Source: Ricordea florida
Taxonomy: Eukaryota; Cnidaria; Anthozoa; Corallimorpharia; Ricordeidae
DNA: 64,000 nt
Assembly (NCBI GenBank): GCA_949710005.1
Contig: OX453275.1
Coordinates: 30,163,218 to 30,227,217, forward strand
Direction: 5' to 3'
Positions 34,360 to 42,094 of this stretch are shown piece after piece. A program made the translations under genes and the position numbers. The notes beneath the pieces are model-generated. The model ran no database searches. It worked only from the letters and a program-made list of their open reading frames with translations, and was not told the DNA's origin. Positions within the stretch are counted from its first letter, which is position 1, and each line of letters opens with the position of its first letter.

Positions 34360-36746
34360 TGATCGAATTAGAAAAGGATATTAGAGAAATTTGTGAAAAA
34401 ATTAAGCCAAACAAGAAAATGAATTGGATGACACAAAGAGAAAAATACGAATATAAAAAAGCTACCATTTGTCATATATGTGAAGAAGAATTATTAGAAA
34501 AAGATAAGGTAAAAGATCACTGTCATTATACAGGAAAGTATAGAGGAGCTGCACATAGTGAGTGTAATTTAAATTTTAAGAATAAAAAATTCATACCAAT
34601 CATTTTTCACAACCTATCAGGATATGACTCACATCTTTTTATTAAGAATATTGGTATAACAAAAGGTAAAGTAGACTGCATACCTAATAATGAGGAAAAA
34701 TATATTTCTTTTAAAAAACAGATTGTACTTGGTAAATATATTAATAAAAAAGGTGAGGAAAAAGAAGATAAGTTGGATATTAGATTCATTGATTCATTTA
34801 AATTTATGTCAACAAGTCTTGACAATTTAGTCGCTAATCTTACAAAATGTGGAAAATGCGGAGCATGCAAACCAGGAGATTGTATTAAGAGATATATAAA
34901 AGATGGAAAAATCATTCAGTATAAAGGTATTGGCAGTTGTGGAAAATGTAAGAATTGTTTATTAGCAAAAAGTAGATGTCTTTCTCCAAGAGATGATAAA
35001 TTAGAAGAAACTAAAAAAGTATTTGGAGATAAGACGTATTTAATGTTGAGGAAAGGAGTATTTCCATACGACTATTTTGACAACCTTGATAAATTAAACG
35101 AAACCCAACTTCCGCCAATAAAAGAATTTTACTCAAAACTAAATAATGAAGATATAAATGAAGAAGATTACCAACACGCTAAAAATGTGTGGAAAACTTT
35201 TAATATTAAAACATTTAGGGAGTATCATGATCTATATCTTTTGTCAGACACACTATTTTTAATGGATGTATTCGAGAATTTTAGGGATACTTGTATGGAA
35301 AATTATGGTTTAGATCCTGCCCACTATTATACATTGCCTGGATTAGCTTGGGATGCTGCATTAAAGTTTACTAAAGTGAAATTAGAGTTATTAACCGATA
35401 ATAATATGTTACTTATGTTTGAGAAGGGTGTTAGAGGAGGTGTATCACAGATTTCAACTAGATATGCTAAAGCTAATAATCCATATATGGAAGAATATGA
35501 TTCAAATAAGCCAACAAAATATATTATTTATACTGATGCAAATAACTTATACGGTGGAGGAATGAGTAAACCACTACCCACTCACGGTTTTAAATGGATG
35601 ACTGAGGAAGAGTGTAAAAACTGGAGAGATATCCCATGCGTGGTTGAGGTGGAACTAGAATATCCAGAACATCTTCATGATTTACATAATGATTATCCTC
35701 TAGCTCCAGAAAAAATTACTGTTAACAATGTGGAAAAATTAATCCAGAACTTAAACAACAAGGAAAAGTATGTTGTTCACCGTGAAACTTTGAAAATTTA
35801 TGAAAGTTTAGGATTAAAAATAACAAAGATTCATAGAGGAATTAAATTCAATGAGTCTGTATGGCTAAAACCCCACATTGATTTGAATACTAAACTAAGA
35901 TCTCAAGCAAAGAATGATTTTGAAAAAGAGTTCTTCAAGCTAATGAATAATGCAGTATTTGGTAAAACCATGGAAAATATTAGAAAAAGGGTGGACATTC
36001 ATTTAGTTACAAATAAAAAAGAAGCTAGAAAACTAATAAAACAACCTAATTATCAACATCGTACTATCTTTTCTAAAAATCTAGCAGCTATTCATATGAA
36101 AAGAAAAAAGATAAAATTTAATAAGCCCGTTTACTTGGGTATGTGTATTCTGGATTTAAGTAAAACAATAATGTATAATTTTCATTATAATTATATTAAA
36201 GAGAAATATGGGGATAAGGCTAAATTACTTATGACGGATACTGATTCACTTGTATATGTTATAGAAACTCCAGATTTTTACAAAGATATAAGTCCAGATG
36301 TTAGAGAAAAGTTTGACACTAGTAATTATCCTAAAGATCATCCTTCAGGAATTGAGACTGGTGTAAACAAAAAAGTAATAGGAATGTTCAAAGATGAGTT
36401 TGGTGGGAGGATACCAACAGAGTTTGTTGGTCTAAGGTCTAAGGTATACTCTATATTAACAGATGAAAATGAAGAGATAAAAAAGGATAAAGGAATTAAG
36501 CAATCAGTTGTTAAGAAAAACATAAAACATAATGATTATATAGATTGTTTAAAAACAGGAAAACCACAAATGAGAGAGATGAATATAATTAGAAGTCGCT
36601 TACATGATGTTTATACTGAAACTGTTAATAAAATTGCATTATCTGCTGATGATGATAAGAGAATAATTTGTGAAGATGGAAAAAATACTTTAGCTATTGG
36701 ACATTATCGCACTAAAACAGAATCAGGAGGAAGTTCAGTATCATAG
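34359..36746 (+). CDS. Protein-primed DNA polymerase B, C-terminal part with endonuclease VII-like insert
   Basis: Continues the polymerase in a different frame; its Met is probably internal, not a true start. Residues 37-70 hold a zinc/HNH endonuclease VII-like motif (CHICEEE, then DHCHYTGKYRGAAHSECN). Exonuclease II is HNLSGYDSHLF at about 87-97; exonuclease III lies near YLLSDTLFLMD (about 296-306). An unusual cysteine cluster occupies residues 164-207. Polymerase motifs are intact: A, YTDANNLYGG (D393); B, KLMNNAVFGK (from K527); C, TDTDS (D627, D629). The 3' end overlaps the convergent integrase gene by 43 bases. Acts in protein-primed replication of the element's linear DNA. Confidence 0.93.
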   Translation: MIELEKDIREICEKIKPNKKMNWMTQREKYEYKKATICHICEEELLEKDKVKDHCHYTGKYRGAAHSECNLNFKNKKFIPIIFHNLSGYDSHLFIKNIGITKGKVDCIPNNEEKYISFKKQIVLGKYINKKGEEKEDKLDIRFIDSFKFMSTSLDNLVANLTKCGKCGACKPGDCIKRYIKDGKIIQYKGIGSCGKCKNCLLAKSRCLSPRDDKLEETKKVFGDKTYLMLRKGVFPYDYFDNLDKLNETQLPPIKEFYSKLNNEDINEEDYQHAKNVWKTFNIKTFREYHDLYLLSDTLFLMDVFENFRDTCMENYGLDPAHYYTLPGLAWDAALKFTKVKLELLTDNNMLLMFEKGVRGGVSQISTRYAKANNPYMEEYDSNKPTKYIIYTDANNLYGGGMSKPLPTHGFKWMTEEECKNWRDIPCVVEVELEYPEHLHDLHNDYPLAPEKITVNNVEKLIQNLNNKEKYVVHRETLKIYESLGLKITKIHRGIKFNESVWLKPHIDLNTKLRSQAKNDFEKEFFKLMNNAVFGKTMENIRKRVDIHLVTNKKEARKLIKQPNYQHRTIFSKNLAAIHMKRKKIKFNKPVYLGMCILDLSKTIMYNFHYNYIKEKYGDKAKLLMTDTDSLVYVIETPDFYKDISPDVREKFDTSNYPKDHPSGIETGVNKKVIGMFKDEFGGRIPTEFVGLRSKVYSILTDENEEIKKDKGIKQSVVKKNIKHNDYIDCLKTGKPQMREMNIIRSRLHDVYTETVNKIALSADDDKRIICEDGKNTLAIGHYRTKTESGGSSVS

Positions 36747-37762
36747 GGTATAACTTGTAATTCTTCCCTTACAAACCCCCGTCTTGGCCCGTCTAACAAA
36801 TAATATAAAACCGGTTGATTAGGTGAAATCACACTTTTAGAAATATCATAAACTTTGATACTCCAAATAGGATCTGTAGCTCTTCTTCGTTCACCACCCT
36901 CGAGTTCACCAGGAGATAATAAATATCTAACTTTAACACTAGGAGGTAATCTAACCTCATCAAGACCAACAACCCGATGGTATCTTCTAGTTTCAAGTTC
37001 GACTTCTTTCATTTTTATAGCTTTATCAGGTTCTTTACCAGTTATTCTTGTTGGTGTATTATTCAAAGTTTTCAAAATAGCTGGTAATCGTTTTACCCAT
37101 ACTCTTGACCTTTCATTCTGTCCTCCCTTTCGGTCGGGTCCCTCACTTCGTTCGGTTACCATTTCTTGTGCATATTGATGACTAAATAATCTTTCACCTA
37201 ATATTTTGTTTGCGTTTTCTACAAATGCCTGAGCTCTATGATTTCCAGCTTCACTTCTCTGTATTTTCACATTATGGTAATTCATAAATTCTCTTCCAGG
37301 ATCAACCATTAATGTTTTAGGATATTTTAACTTCGCTTCGCGGTCTATTTTCCTGGAATATATTTTTTCAAAAGCATTTGAAATTTCTCGACTTTCTTTT
37401 GATGTTAATGGTTCAGCATCTTTATATCTCGAGGCAACATCAACCACAACTAATACATATTTATATGTTTTTCTTCCAACTCTATCATGTGGTAAAAATA
37501 ATAAATCTGCTTGGTGAATCTGATTAGGTTTATCTACGGTCCAGTGTGGTCTAGGTATATGCTTGGGAGCCGGAAGATAGATTTGCCATATTGCTTGTTT
37601 CTCTAACCATTGTTTTGCTACATCTTCACTTACTTTTGCTTTTTTAGCTAATTTGAAGATTGCGGAATATCCTTTCCAATATCCTTCAGTTGAATAATAT
37701 ATCCGACTTAAAGTCGGGCCCGGCTCCGCCGATATTTTTGAAAGTATATTTTCGTTATTCAT
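36704..37762 (-). CDS. Retrovirus-like integrase (Polinton INT)
   Basis: 352 residues. An rve-type catalytic core spans about 75-200: IHQADLLFLP (D86), VLVVVDVASRY, VDPGREF (D154) and FVENANKILGERL (E182 or E190 as the third acidic residue). The C-terminal region (about 290-345, KVYDISK...VLYYLLDGPRRGFVREELQV) resembles the SH3/chromo-like tail of Polinton integrases. No clear HHCC zinc finger is present at the N-terminus. Two GC-rich hairpins are read through in frame (residues about 12-18 and 201-216). Tail-to-tail overlap of 43 bases with the polymerase; divergent from the small gene at 37796 with a 33-base gap. It catalyses insertion and creates the short target duplication. Confidence 0.92.
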   Translation of the reverse strand: MNNENILSKISAEPGPTLSRIYYSTEGYWKGYSAIFKLAKKAKVSEDVAKQWLEKQAIWQIYLPAPKHIPRPHWTVDKPNQIHQADLLFLPHDRVGRKTYKYVLVVVDVASRYKDAEPLTSKESREISNAFEKIYSRKIDREAKLKYPKTLMVDPGREFMNYHNVKIQRSEAGNHRAQAFVENANKILGERLFSHQYAQEMVTERSEGPDRKGGQNERSRVWVKRLPAILKTLNNTPTRITGKEPDKAIKMKEVELETRRYHRVVGLDEVRLPPSVKVRYLLSPGELEGGERRRATDPIWSIKVYDISKSVISPNQPVLYYLLDGPRRGFVREELQVIPYDTELPPDSVLVR

Positions 37763-37773
37763 TTAAAAAATTA

Positions 37774-37792
37774 ACAAAGTATCTTATAAATT
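37774..37792 (+). promoter_or_regulatory. Conserved pre-gene box AAAGTATCTTATAAAT
   Basis: AAAGTATCTTATAAATTA lies a few bases before the ATG at 37796. Near-identical boxes precede the genes at 38013 and 41376. It looks like a TATA-containing late promoter with a very short leader. Confidence 0.55.
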
Positions 37793-37795
37793 AAA

Positions 37796-37990
37796 ATGGT
37801 GGAAGAAAAAATAATTTTTTCAAGATATCAAATTAACATTATGAAAAAAATTATCATTAAAAAAATTCTAGATATGGAAGATGGTGATGATATTTTTAAT
37901 GTTTTGATTTTAATCCCTAATGCGAGAGAAAAGTTATTAAAACACATTAATAACTTAGAGAATAATAAAGCAAAGGGGTTTAAAGATTAA
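37796..37990 (+). CDS. Small basic protein of unknown function (64 aa)
   Basis: A lysine- and isoleucine-rich small protein (KKIIIKKILDMEDGDDIFNV) with no domain I recognise. It is supported by position: its start follows the AAAGTATCTTATAAAT box, and its end is 22 bases before the capsid gene, with the same box in the gap. Likely a co-expressed structural or regulatory accessory protein; role not known. Confidence 0.6.
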   Translation: MVEEKIIFSRYQINIMKKIIIKKILDMEDGDDIFNVLILIPNAREKLLKHINNLENNKAKGFKD

Positions 37991-37992
37991 CC

Positions 37993-38010
37993 AAAGTACC
38001 TTATAAATTA
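37993..38010 (+). promoter_or_regulatory. Conserved pre-gene box before the capsid gene
   Basis: AAAGTACCTTATAAATTA differs by one base from the box at 37774-37792 and ends two bases before the capsid ATG at 38013. Confidence 0.55.
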
Positions 38011-38012
38011 CA

Positions 38013-39251
38013 ATGACGTCTGAAAAAATTAATCCAAATAGAATTCCTAGAGAGTCATTTGGTTTGAAAGCAGAATCAACAATGAACCGAATTACTCTCA
38101 ATCCATCCTCAGCTAGCCCTGGAGAAACATTATATATAAATATACCAAAACTTTCTGAGAATTTAGTGATTGTACCAGGAAGTGTATCTCTATTATTTGA
38201 TTTAGATGTAGATGGACATGCTAATAATACACTTGTGAATAATGTAGGTAGTAATCTTGTATCTAGACTTAGAGTTCTTTTTGGAGGTGAAACATTACAG
38301 GATACTCAAAGATATGATCTTTTTCAAACTTATCATGATTTATTCTTAACAGATGAAGAACGTGAAGATAGATTAAAACAAGGTATTTCTTCTGAAAACA
38401 TGAGAAAGCTCAGGACAAATGCGGGTGATAAGAAAACACAAGATGTTAAGGCAGTGACTCTTGCATCAGTACATAACACCAAGTATCGTATACCACTAAA
38501 CCATCCTATTCTAAACGATCATGGAGTTTTCTATCCAAAGGCACTAGATAATCATCTAATCTTTGAGATTACACTTGCTCCAGTTAATGATATTGTTGTT
38601 TATTCTGATACTAGTAAGACTCCAGCATATTCAATCAAAAACCTTGAGTTAGAATATTCTTCCATTTCAAGCGAATACTTGGCTCGCGAGGCTCAGGCGG
38701 CTTATCAGGTTGGCAAAGGATTTTTCTATGAAAATGTCACTCTTCACAAAACTTTTACCTTTTCCATAGGCGGTGATGGTGTTATCAATCAGCATATTAA
38801 TCTACCTAGAAGATCAATGACAGGAATATTGTGTTTATTTACATTACCAATCGCAGCAGGAGCTCGTAACTCTGAGAATTTTTACAATCCAGGTATAACC
38901 TCAATTAATATAGATGTTGATGGCGTACCAAATCGATTATACTCTAAGGGAATGATACCATCAGATCTATGGGAGTCGGTAAAGAAACGTTTTGGGACGA
39001 CCGAAGGGAAGCAGTCGGTAAAGGAAAAGGATTTTTATGCTGATAAGTTTGCTCTTTGGGTTGATATGAGAACTCACCCTGATAATGGTATTCATGGTGG
39101 CGGTCTAGCATTAAACAATACACAAGATGGAGTAAAACTGGAAATTAAAAGAAAACAAAGTGGATCTGGTACTATAACCTGTCATATGTTTGTTGTGGCT
39201 GATGCAATGATGGAAATAATGAATTCAGGTTTGAGATCTATAAAGTACTAA
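38013..39251 (+). CDS. Major capsid protein, double jelly roll (Polinton MCP)
   Basis: 412 residues, within the 400-650 range for double-jelly-roll capsid proteins. Beta-rich, with few Cys, and motifs such as INIPKLSENLVIVPGS near the N-terminus, LVSRLRVLFGGE, KYRIPLNHPIL and the C-terminal DKFALWVDMRTHPDN. The last block is shared with the relic at 25736-25972, so the family recurs in this genome. Followed by the packaging ATPase, the usual Polinton neighbour. Assignment rests on size, composition and context plus recall of similar cnidarian proteins; a structure prediction would settle it. Confidence 0.8.
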   Translation: MTSEKINPNRIPRESFGLKAESTMNRITLNPSSASPGETLYINIPKLSENLVIVPGSVSLLFDLDVDGHANNTLVNNVGSNLVSRLRVLFGGETLQDTQRYDLFQTYHDLFLTDEEREDRLKQGISSENMRKLRTNAGDKKTQDVKAVTLASVHNTKYRIPLNHPILNDHGVFYPKALDNHLIFEITLAPVNDIVVYSDTSKTPAYSIKNLELEYSSISSEYLAREAQAAYQVGKGFFYENVTLHKTFTFSIGGDGVINQHINLPRRSMTGILCLFTLPIAAGARNSENFYNPGITSINIDVDGVPNRLYSKGMIPSDLWESVKKRFGTTEGKQSVKEKDFYADKFALWVDMRTHPDNGIHGGGLALNNTQDGVKLEIKRKQSGSGTITCHMFVVADAMMEIMNSGLRSIKY

Positions 39252-39257
39252 AACCCT

Positions 39258-39306
39258 CTGGGCCCGCGATCGGGCGGAGCCCTCCCCAGCGAAGCTGGAA
39301 GCGACT
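39258..39306. repeat. GC-rich hairpin-forming spacer (one of several)
   Basis: GGGCCCGCGATCGGGCGGAG followed by CCCTCCCCAGCGAAGCTGG stands out in an AT-rich element. Similar short GC clusters sit at 37711-37735, 37119-37160, 40783-40800, 41289-41338, 42042-42060, 43362-43374, 44465-44520 and 46634-46650. Most fall between genes, where they could form hairpins at transcript ends. Confidence 0.55.
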
Positions 39307-39335
39307 TAAAAAACCTTTAGTTATGATACAAAATC

Positions 39336-39962
39336 ATGGAAGAACTACGAGAAAAAATACCATTCCATTGTATCATAACCGGACCAACAAATTGTGGGAA
39401 AACAAAGTACCTAATTAATCAGCTAAGAGGACCATTCCGAAAAATTTTTGATTACATTGTTTTAATATGTCCAACTTATTCTAAAAATAAAACATATCAT
39501 AATTTTGCCCGAGGAGATAAACGTTTCTTTGTATTGTCACCCGATGCAAGTAACATTGATGAGATTAATGAATTGTTAACTGATTGTCAAACTTTATTCT
39601 CTGGAACAAATACATTAATAATTTTAGATGATTGTGCCGTATCTAATGATCTGAAGAAGCGATCGAACAAGTTTATAGATTTAGCATTCTCTGGAAGACA
39701 TCATGGATTATCAGTTTGGGTTCTCACTCAACAATTAACATCTATAGCAAAACCATTCCGTGAAAATGTAGCTTGTGTTGTTACTTTTCATAACCCATCG
39801 CAAAAAGGTATGAAGATGTTTTTCGAAGATTATGGAGGCGATTTAGATTCTGAAACAGGTAAAAAATTTGTTCAATTGTTAAAAACTGAAAAATATTCTA
39901 GATTATGTTTATCTTTACGTCACCCATTTAATTGTTATTTGGAGATACCTGAAGTGATTTAA
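39336..39962 (+). CDS. Genome-packaging ATPase (A32-like, FtsK/HerA superfamily)
   Basis: 208 residues. Walker A is GPTNCGKT at residues 16-23; Walker B is LIILDDC with D98/D99; a conserved polar segment SVWVLTQQLTS follows. This is the pattern of poxvirus A32-type and Polinton packaging ATPases, which drive DNA into the capsid. It follows the capsid gene in the same direction after an 84-base gap containing a GC-rich hairpin. Full length, no lesion. Confidence 0.93.
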   Translation: MEELREKIPFHCIITGPTNCGKTKYLINQLRGPFRKIFDYIVLICPTYSKNKTYHNFARGDKRFFVLSPDASNIDEINELLTDCQTLFSGTNTLIILDDCAVSNDLKKRSNKFIDLAFSGRHHGLSVWVLTQQLTSIAKPFRENVACVVTFHNPSQKGMKMFFEDYGGDLDSETGKKFVQLLKTEKYSRLCLSLRHPFNCYLEIPEVI

Positions 39963-39987
39963 AAATAGTAAATGTATCACCAAAAAG

Positions 39988-40560
39988 ATGACAAGCGTAG
40001 AAGATTATATTGAAGAAGAAAAGACTGTAGGAAAGACAGAGGTAAAAGATAATGATGATAATGAACTTGAAATCAAACAAGAATCACTAGCTATTCTAGC
40101 GGCTCTTGGAACCACAAAGGAATATTTAGGTGTTGATATGAGTCTAGGTGATATAAAAAAATTATCAGTGAAAGATGTTGATAAATATTATAATCGATAC
40201 CAGGCAGTATTGGGTAAGAAAATTAATGGCGGGTTAGTAGATTCCTCTCTTCAATTAATTTCTAAAGTTATTTCTTACATGGTTCCTGTAGATGATATAG
40301 AAGCTCTTTGTGATGATTTGAGGAATGATGATTTGGTTAATCGTGAACTAACAAACATTGTAGGGCTCTTAGCATTGAAAGCAGGAAGATTGGCAGCACT
40401 TGCTAGTGGTCTATTCCAGGTTGCTAAGCATGTTAAAATAGGTAAAATACAACAAGTTACAAGTAAAAACACAGATGATTCTAAAACTCAACCAGCTCCG
40501 CTTAACAAAACTGAGCAGGATACTAAGCAAGCTGCTAATGGGAATGATACTGTTTATTAG
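39988..40560 (+). CDS. Uncharacterised Polinton protein (190 aa)
   Basis: An acidic N-terminus (VEDYIEEEKT), then a helical middle (DDIEALCDDLRNDDLVNREL, LALKAGRLAALASGLFQVAK) and a polar tail. No motif I recognise. It lies 25 bases after the ATPase gene, and AAATGTATCACC precedes its start, matching the inverted-repeat element TATCACCAAA. Could be a virion or assembly factor; no sign that it is a protease. Confidence 0.65.
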   Translation: MTSVEDYIEEEKTVGKTEVKDNDDNELEIKQESLAILAALGTTKEYLGVDMSLGDIKKLSVKDVDKYYNRYQAVLGKKINGGLVDSSLQLISKVISYMVPVDDIEALCDDLRNDDLVNRELTNIVGLLALKAGRLAALASGLFQVAKHVKIGKIQQVTSKNTDDSKTQPAPLNKTEQDTKQAANGNDTVY

Positions 40561-40591
40561 TTTAAAGATTTATTAATATTTTGTAAAAATC

Positions 40592-40780
40592 ATGTATGAA
40601 AAAGTTGTTAAAATAAATATAGAAATTACAAAGAAAGCTATTAAAATGCTTGAAGATGCTGTAAGGATAATAGATCATAAAAACCAAAAAATTAAAGAAA
40701 TTATAAAAGATATTGAGATGCTAAAAGAACAAATACAGAATAATTATAAAACAACTGAGCAGGTTACTGAGCACAACTAA
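40592..40780 (+). CDS. Small coiled-coil protein (62 aa)
   Basis: A charged, helix-prone protein (KAIKMLEDAVRIIDHKNQK) with heptad-like spacing of I, L and M, probably a short coiled coil. No known family. Lies 31 bases after the previous gene in the same direction, followed by a GC-rich spacer and a TCTAAAGATTCTTTAC stretch. Confidence 0.55.
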   Translation: MYEKVVKINIEITKKAIKMLEDAVRIIDHKNQKIKEIIKDIEMLKEQIQNNYKTTEQVTEHN

Positions 40781-40820
40781 TTTGCTTCGCGGCCCTAAAG
40801 GGGTCTAAAGATTCTTTACT

Positions 40821-41288
40821 TTGATAAATAAAATATTAATGTCTGAAGAAGTAGAAGAAAGAACCGAGGGTGTTGAACAAATTACTAGAGATCCAGCATC
40901 TGAAAAGAAAGATACTAAAAAGAAAGAAAAAGACCCTAAAAAAGTAGCAGCAGGTAAGAAATTAGCTGAATATAATAAAAAAGCAAAAGAAGCATTAGCT
41001 AGGGAAACCCTGCGAGCCGAGGAGCAAATGAAACATGAAAAGGAACAAGATGGGATTAAAAATAGGGAAGAAAATGGAAAAGCATGGCTTCCAGAGCTAT
41101 CTTTTACTACTGTATTATCTGTTATAGGAATTGGTTTTACAGCAATTGACCTGTATATGAGATACAGTTCACAGAAAGGAACACAACAGATTGAAGTGAG
41201 GAGACAAACTGAAGAAACTCGAATACCTGATTTACAATCACAACCTAAATCTGTGGTGTCTGCCCCACCGAAAATAGGAATGTTATAA
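40821..41288 (+). CDS. Predicted single-pass membrane protein with charged N-terminus (155 aa)
   Basis: Residues 1-90 are extremely lysine/glutamate rich (EKKDTKKKEKDPKKVAAGKK), probably helical. A hydrophobic stretch follows (about 93-113, FTTVLSVIGIGFTAIDLYM), then a polar tail. Met4 is an alternative start. It belongs to a run of small membrane proteins in this element; function unknown. Confidence 0.65.
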   Translation: MINKILMSEEVEERTEGVEQITRDPASEKKDTKKKEKDPKKVAAGKKLAEYNKKAKEALARETLRAEEQMKHEKEQDGIKNREENGKAWLPELSFTTVLSVIGIGFTAIDLYMRYSSQKGTQQIEVRRQTEETRIPDLQSQPKSVVSAPPKIGML

Positions 41289-41358
41289 GATTTGCTCCGA
41301 CTTTGTCGGGGAGGGCTCCGCCCGATTCGCGGCCCTAAAAAAGGTCTAAAGGGTAGGT

Positions 41359-41374
41359 AAAGTATCTTATAAAT
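41359..41374 (+). promoter_or_regulatory. Conserved pre-gene box before the 72-aa gene
   Basis: AAAGTATCTTATAAAT directly before the ATG at 41376, identical to the core at 37776-37791. GGTCTAAAGGGTAGG precedes it; TCTAAAG also precedes the starts at 40821, 42095 and 44583. Confidence 0.55.
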
Positions 41375-41375
41375 C

Positions 41376-41594
41376 ATGGCAACTGAAAACAAACTTGTGA
41401 AAACTGTTACTGATTCAGCGGTCCTTATTGGATTAGCAGCTGGTGTTGGATATGTAGCTAAAAAGGCTATGAAAGAATCATTTATGAACGACCCATCCTC
41501 AAGTATTACAAATTATGCAAAATGGGTAGCTGTATTGTCAGGCAGTATGTACCTAAAAACATATTTAGAGGATCAAAAGATTTTACCGACCTAA
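41376..41594 (+). CDS. Small predicted membrane protein (72 aa)
   Basis: Two hydrophobic segments (SAVLIGLAAGVGYVAKKA at about 11-28 and WVAVLSGSMYLK at about 49-60) separated by a polar loop. No known family. Its start is supported by the AAAGTATCTTATAAAT box one base upstream of the ATG. Confidence 0.6.
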   Translation: MATENKLVKTVTDSAVLIGLAAGVGYVAKKAMKESFMNDPSSSITNYAKWVAVLSGSMYLKTYLEDQKILPT

Positions 41595-41621
41595 AGGGGA
41601 GGAACCTCAAATTAAAGAATT

Positions 41622-42014
41622 ATGGCGTCAATATTAATGATGTTTGGAGGAGCTATTTTTAATGCATCAGCTTTTATTGGTGGAAACTATTTTGCAAAAT
41701 ATTTATCAGGTGATAAAACAGATACAGAAAAAATAAGACACGATAAAGCATTAGAAAAATATCAAAGAGATTATGCAGAATATCAGGAAAAAAGACAAAA
41801 ACTAATGGATTGGAAAATGAAGAAAAAAGATGAAAAATATCAAGCATCAAAAAATATTTCAAAAACAAATGAACAATTTGAATTATATAGTCAAATGCAA
41901 GAACCTAAATTTTCAGATTATTATAGACCTAGTAACAATCAAAAGATGGGTGAAATGGCATATGTGGGTGGTGGTATGTTAGCATTAGGTTATATAGCTA
42001 GTAAATTCTTTTAG
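41622..42014 (+). CDS. Predicted membrane protein with central coiled coil (130 aa)
   Basis: The N-terminal hydrophobic segment ILMMFGGAIFNASAFIGG is followed by a long charged helix (YQRDYAEYQEKRQKLMDWK) and a C-terminal hydrophobic segment (YVGGGMLALGYIASKFF). It may span or tether an inner virion membrane, by analogy with other membrane-containing capsid viruses; that is inference. Confidence 0.6.
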   Translation: MASILMMFGGAIFNASAFIGGNYFAKYLSGDKTDTEKIRHDKALEKYQRDYAEYQEKRQKLMDWKMKKKDEKYQASKNISKTNEQFELYSQMQEPKFSDYYRPSNNQKMGEMAYVGGGMLALGYIASKFF

Positions 42015-42094
42015 GTTATCATATATGATTAGTTAAAGCCTGTCGACCTCCGACATAGTCGATCTAAAGATTTCTTACTGATGAGTAAAAAATC

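Noticed and set aside
40805..41392. 195-codon minus-strand frame in the Polinton
   Set aside because: Antisense of the Lys/Glu-rich gene at 40821-41288. The plus-strand gene has the conserved spacing with its neighbours.
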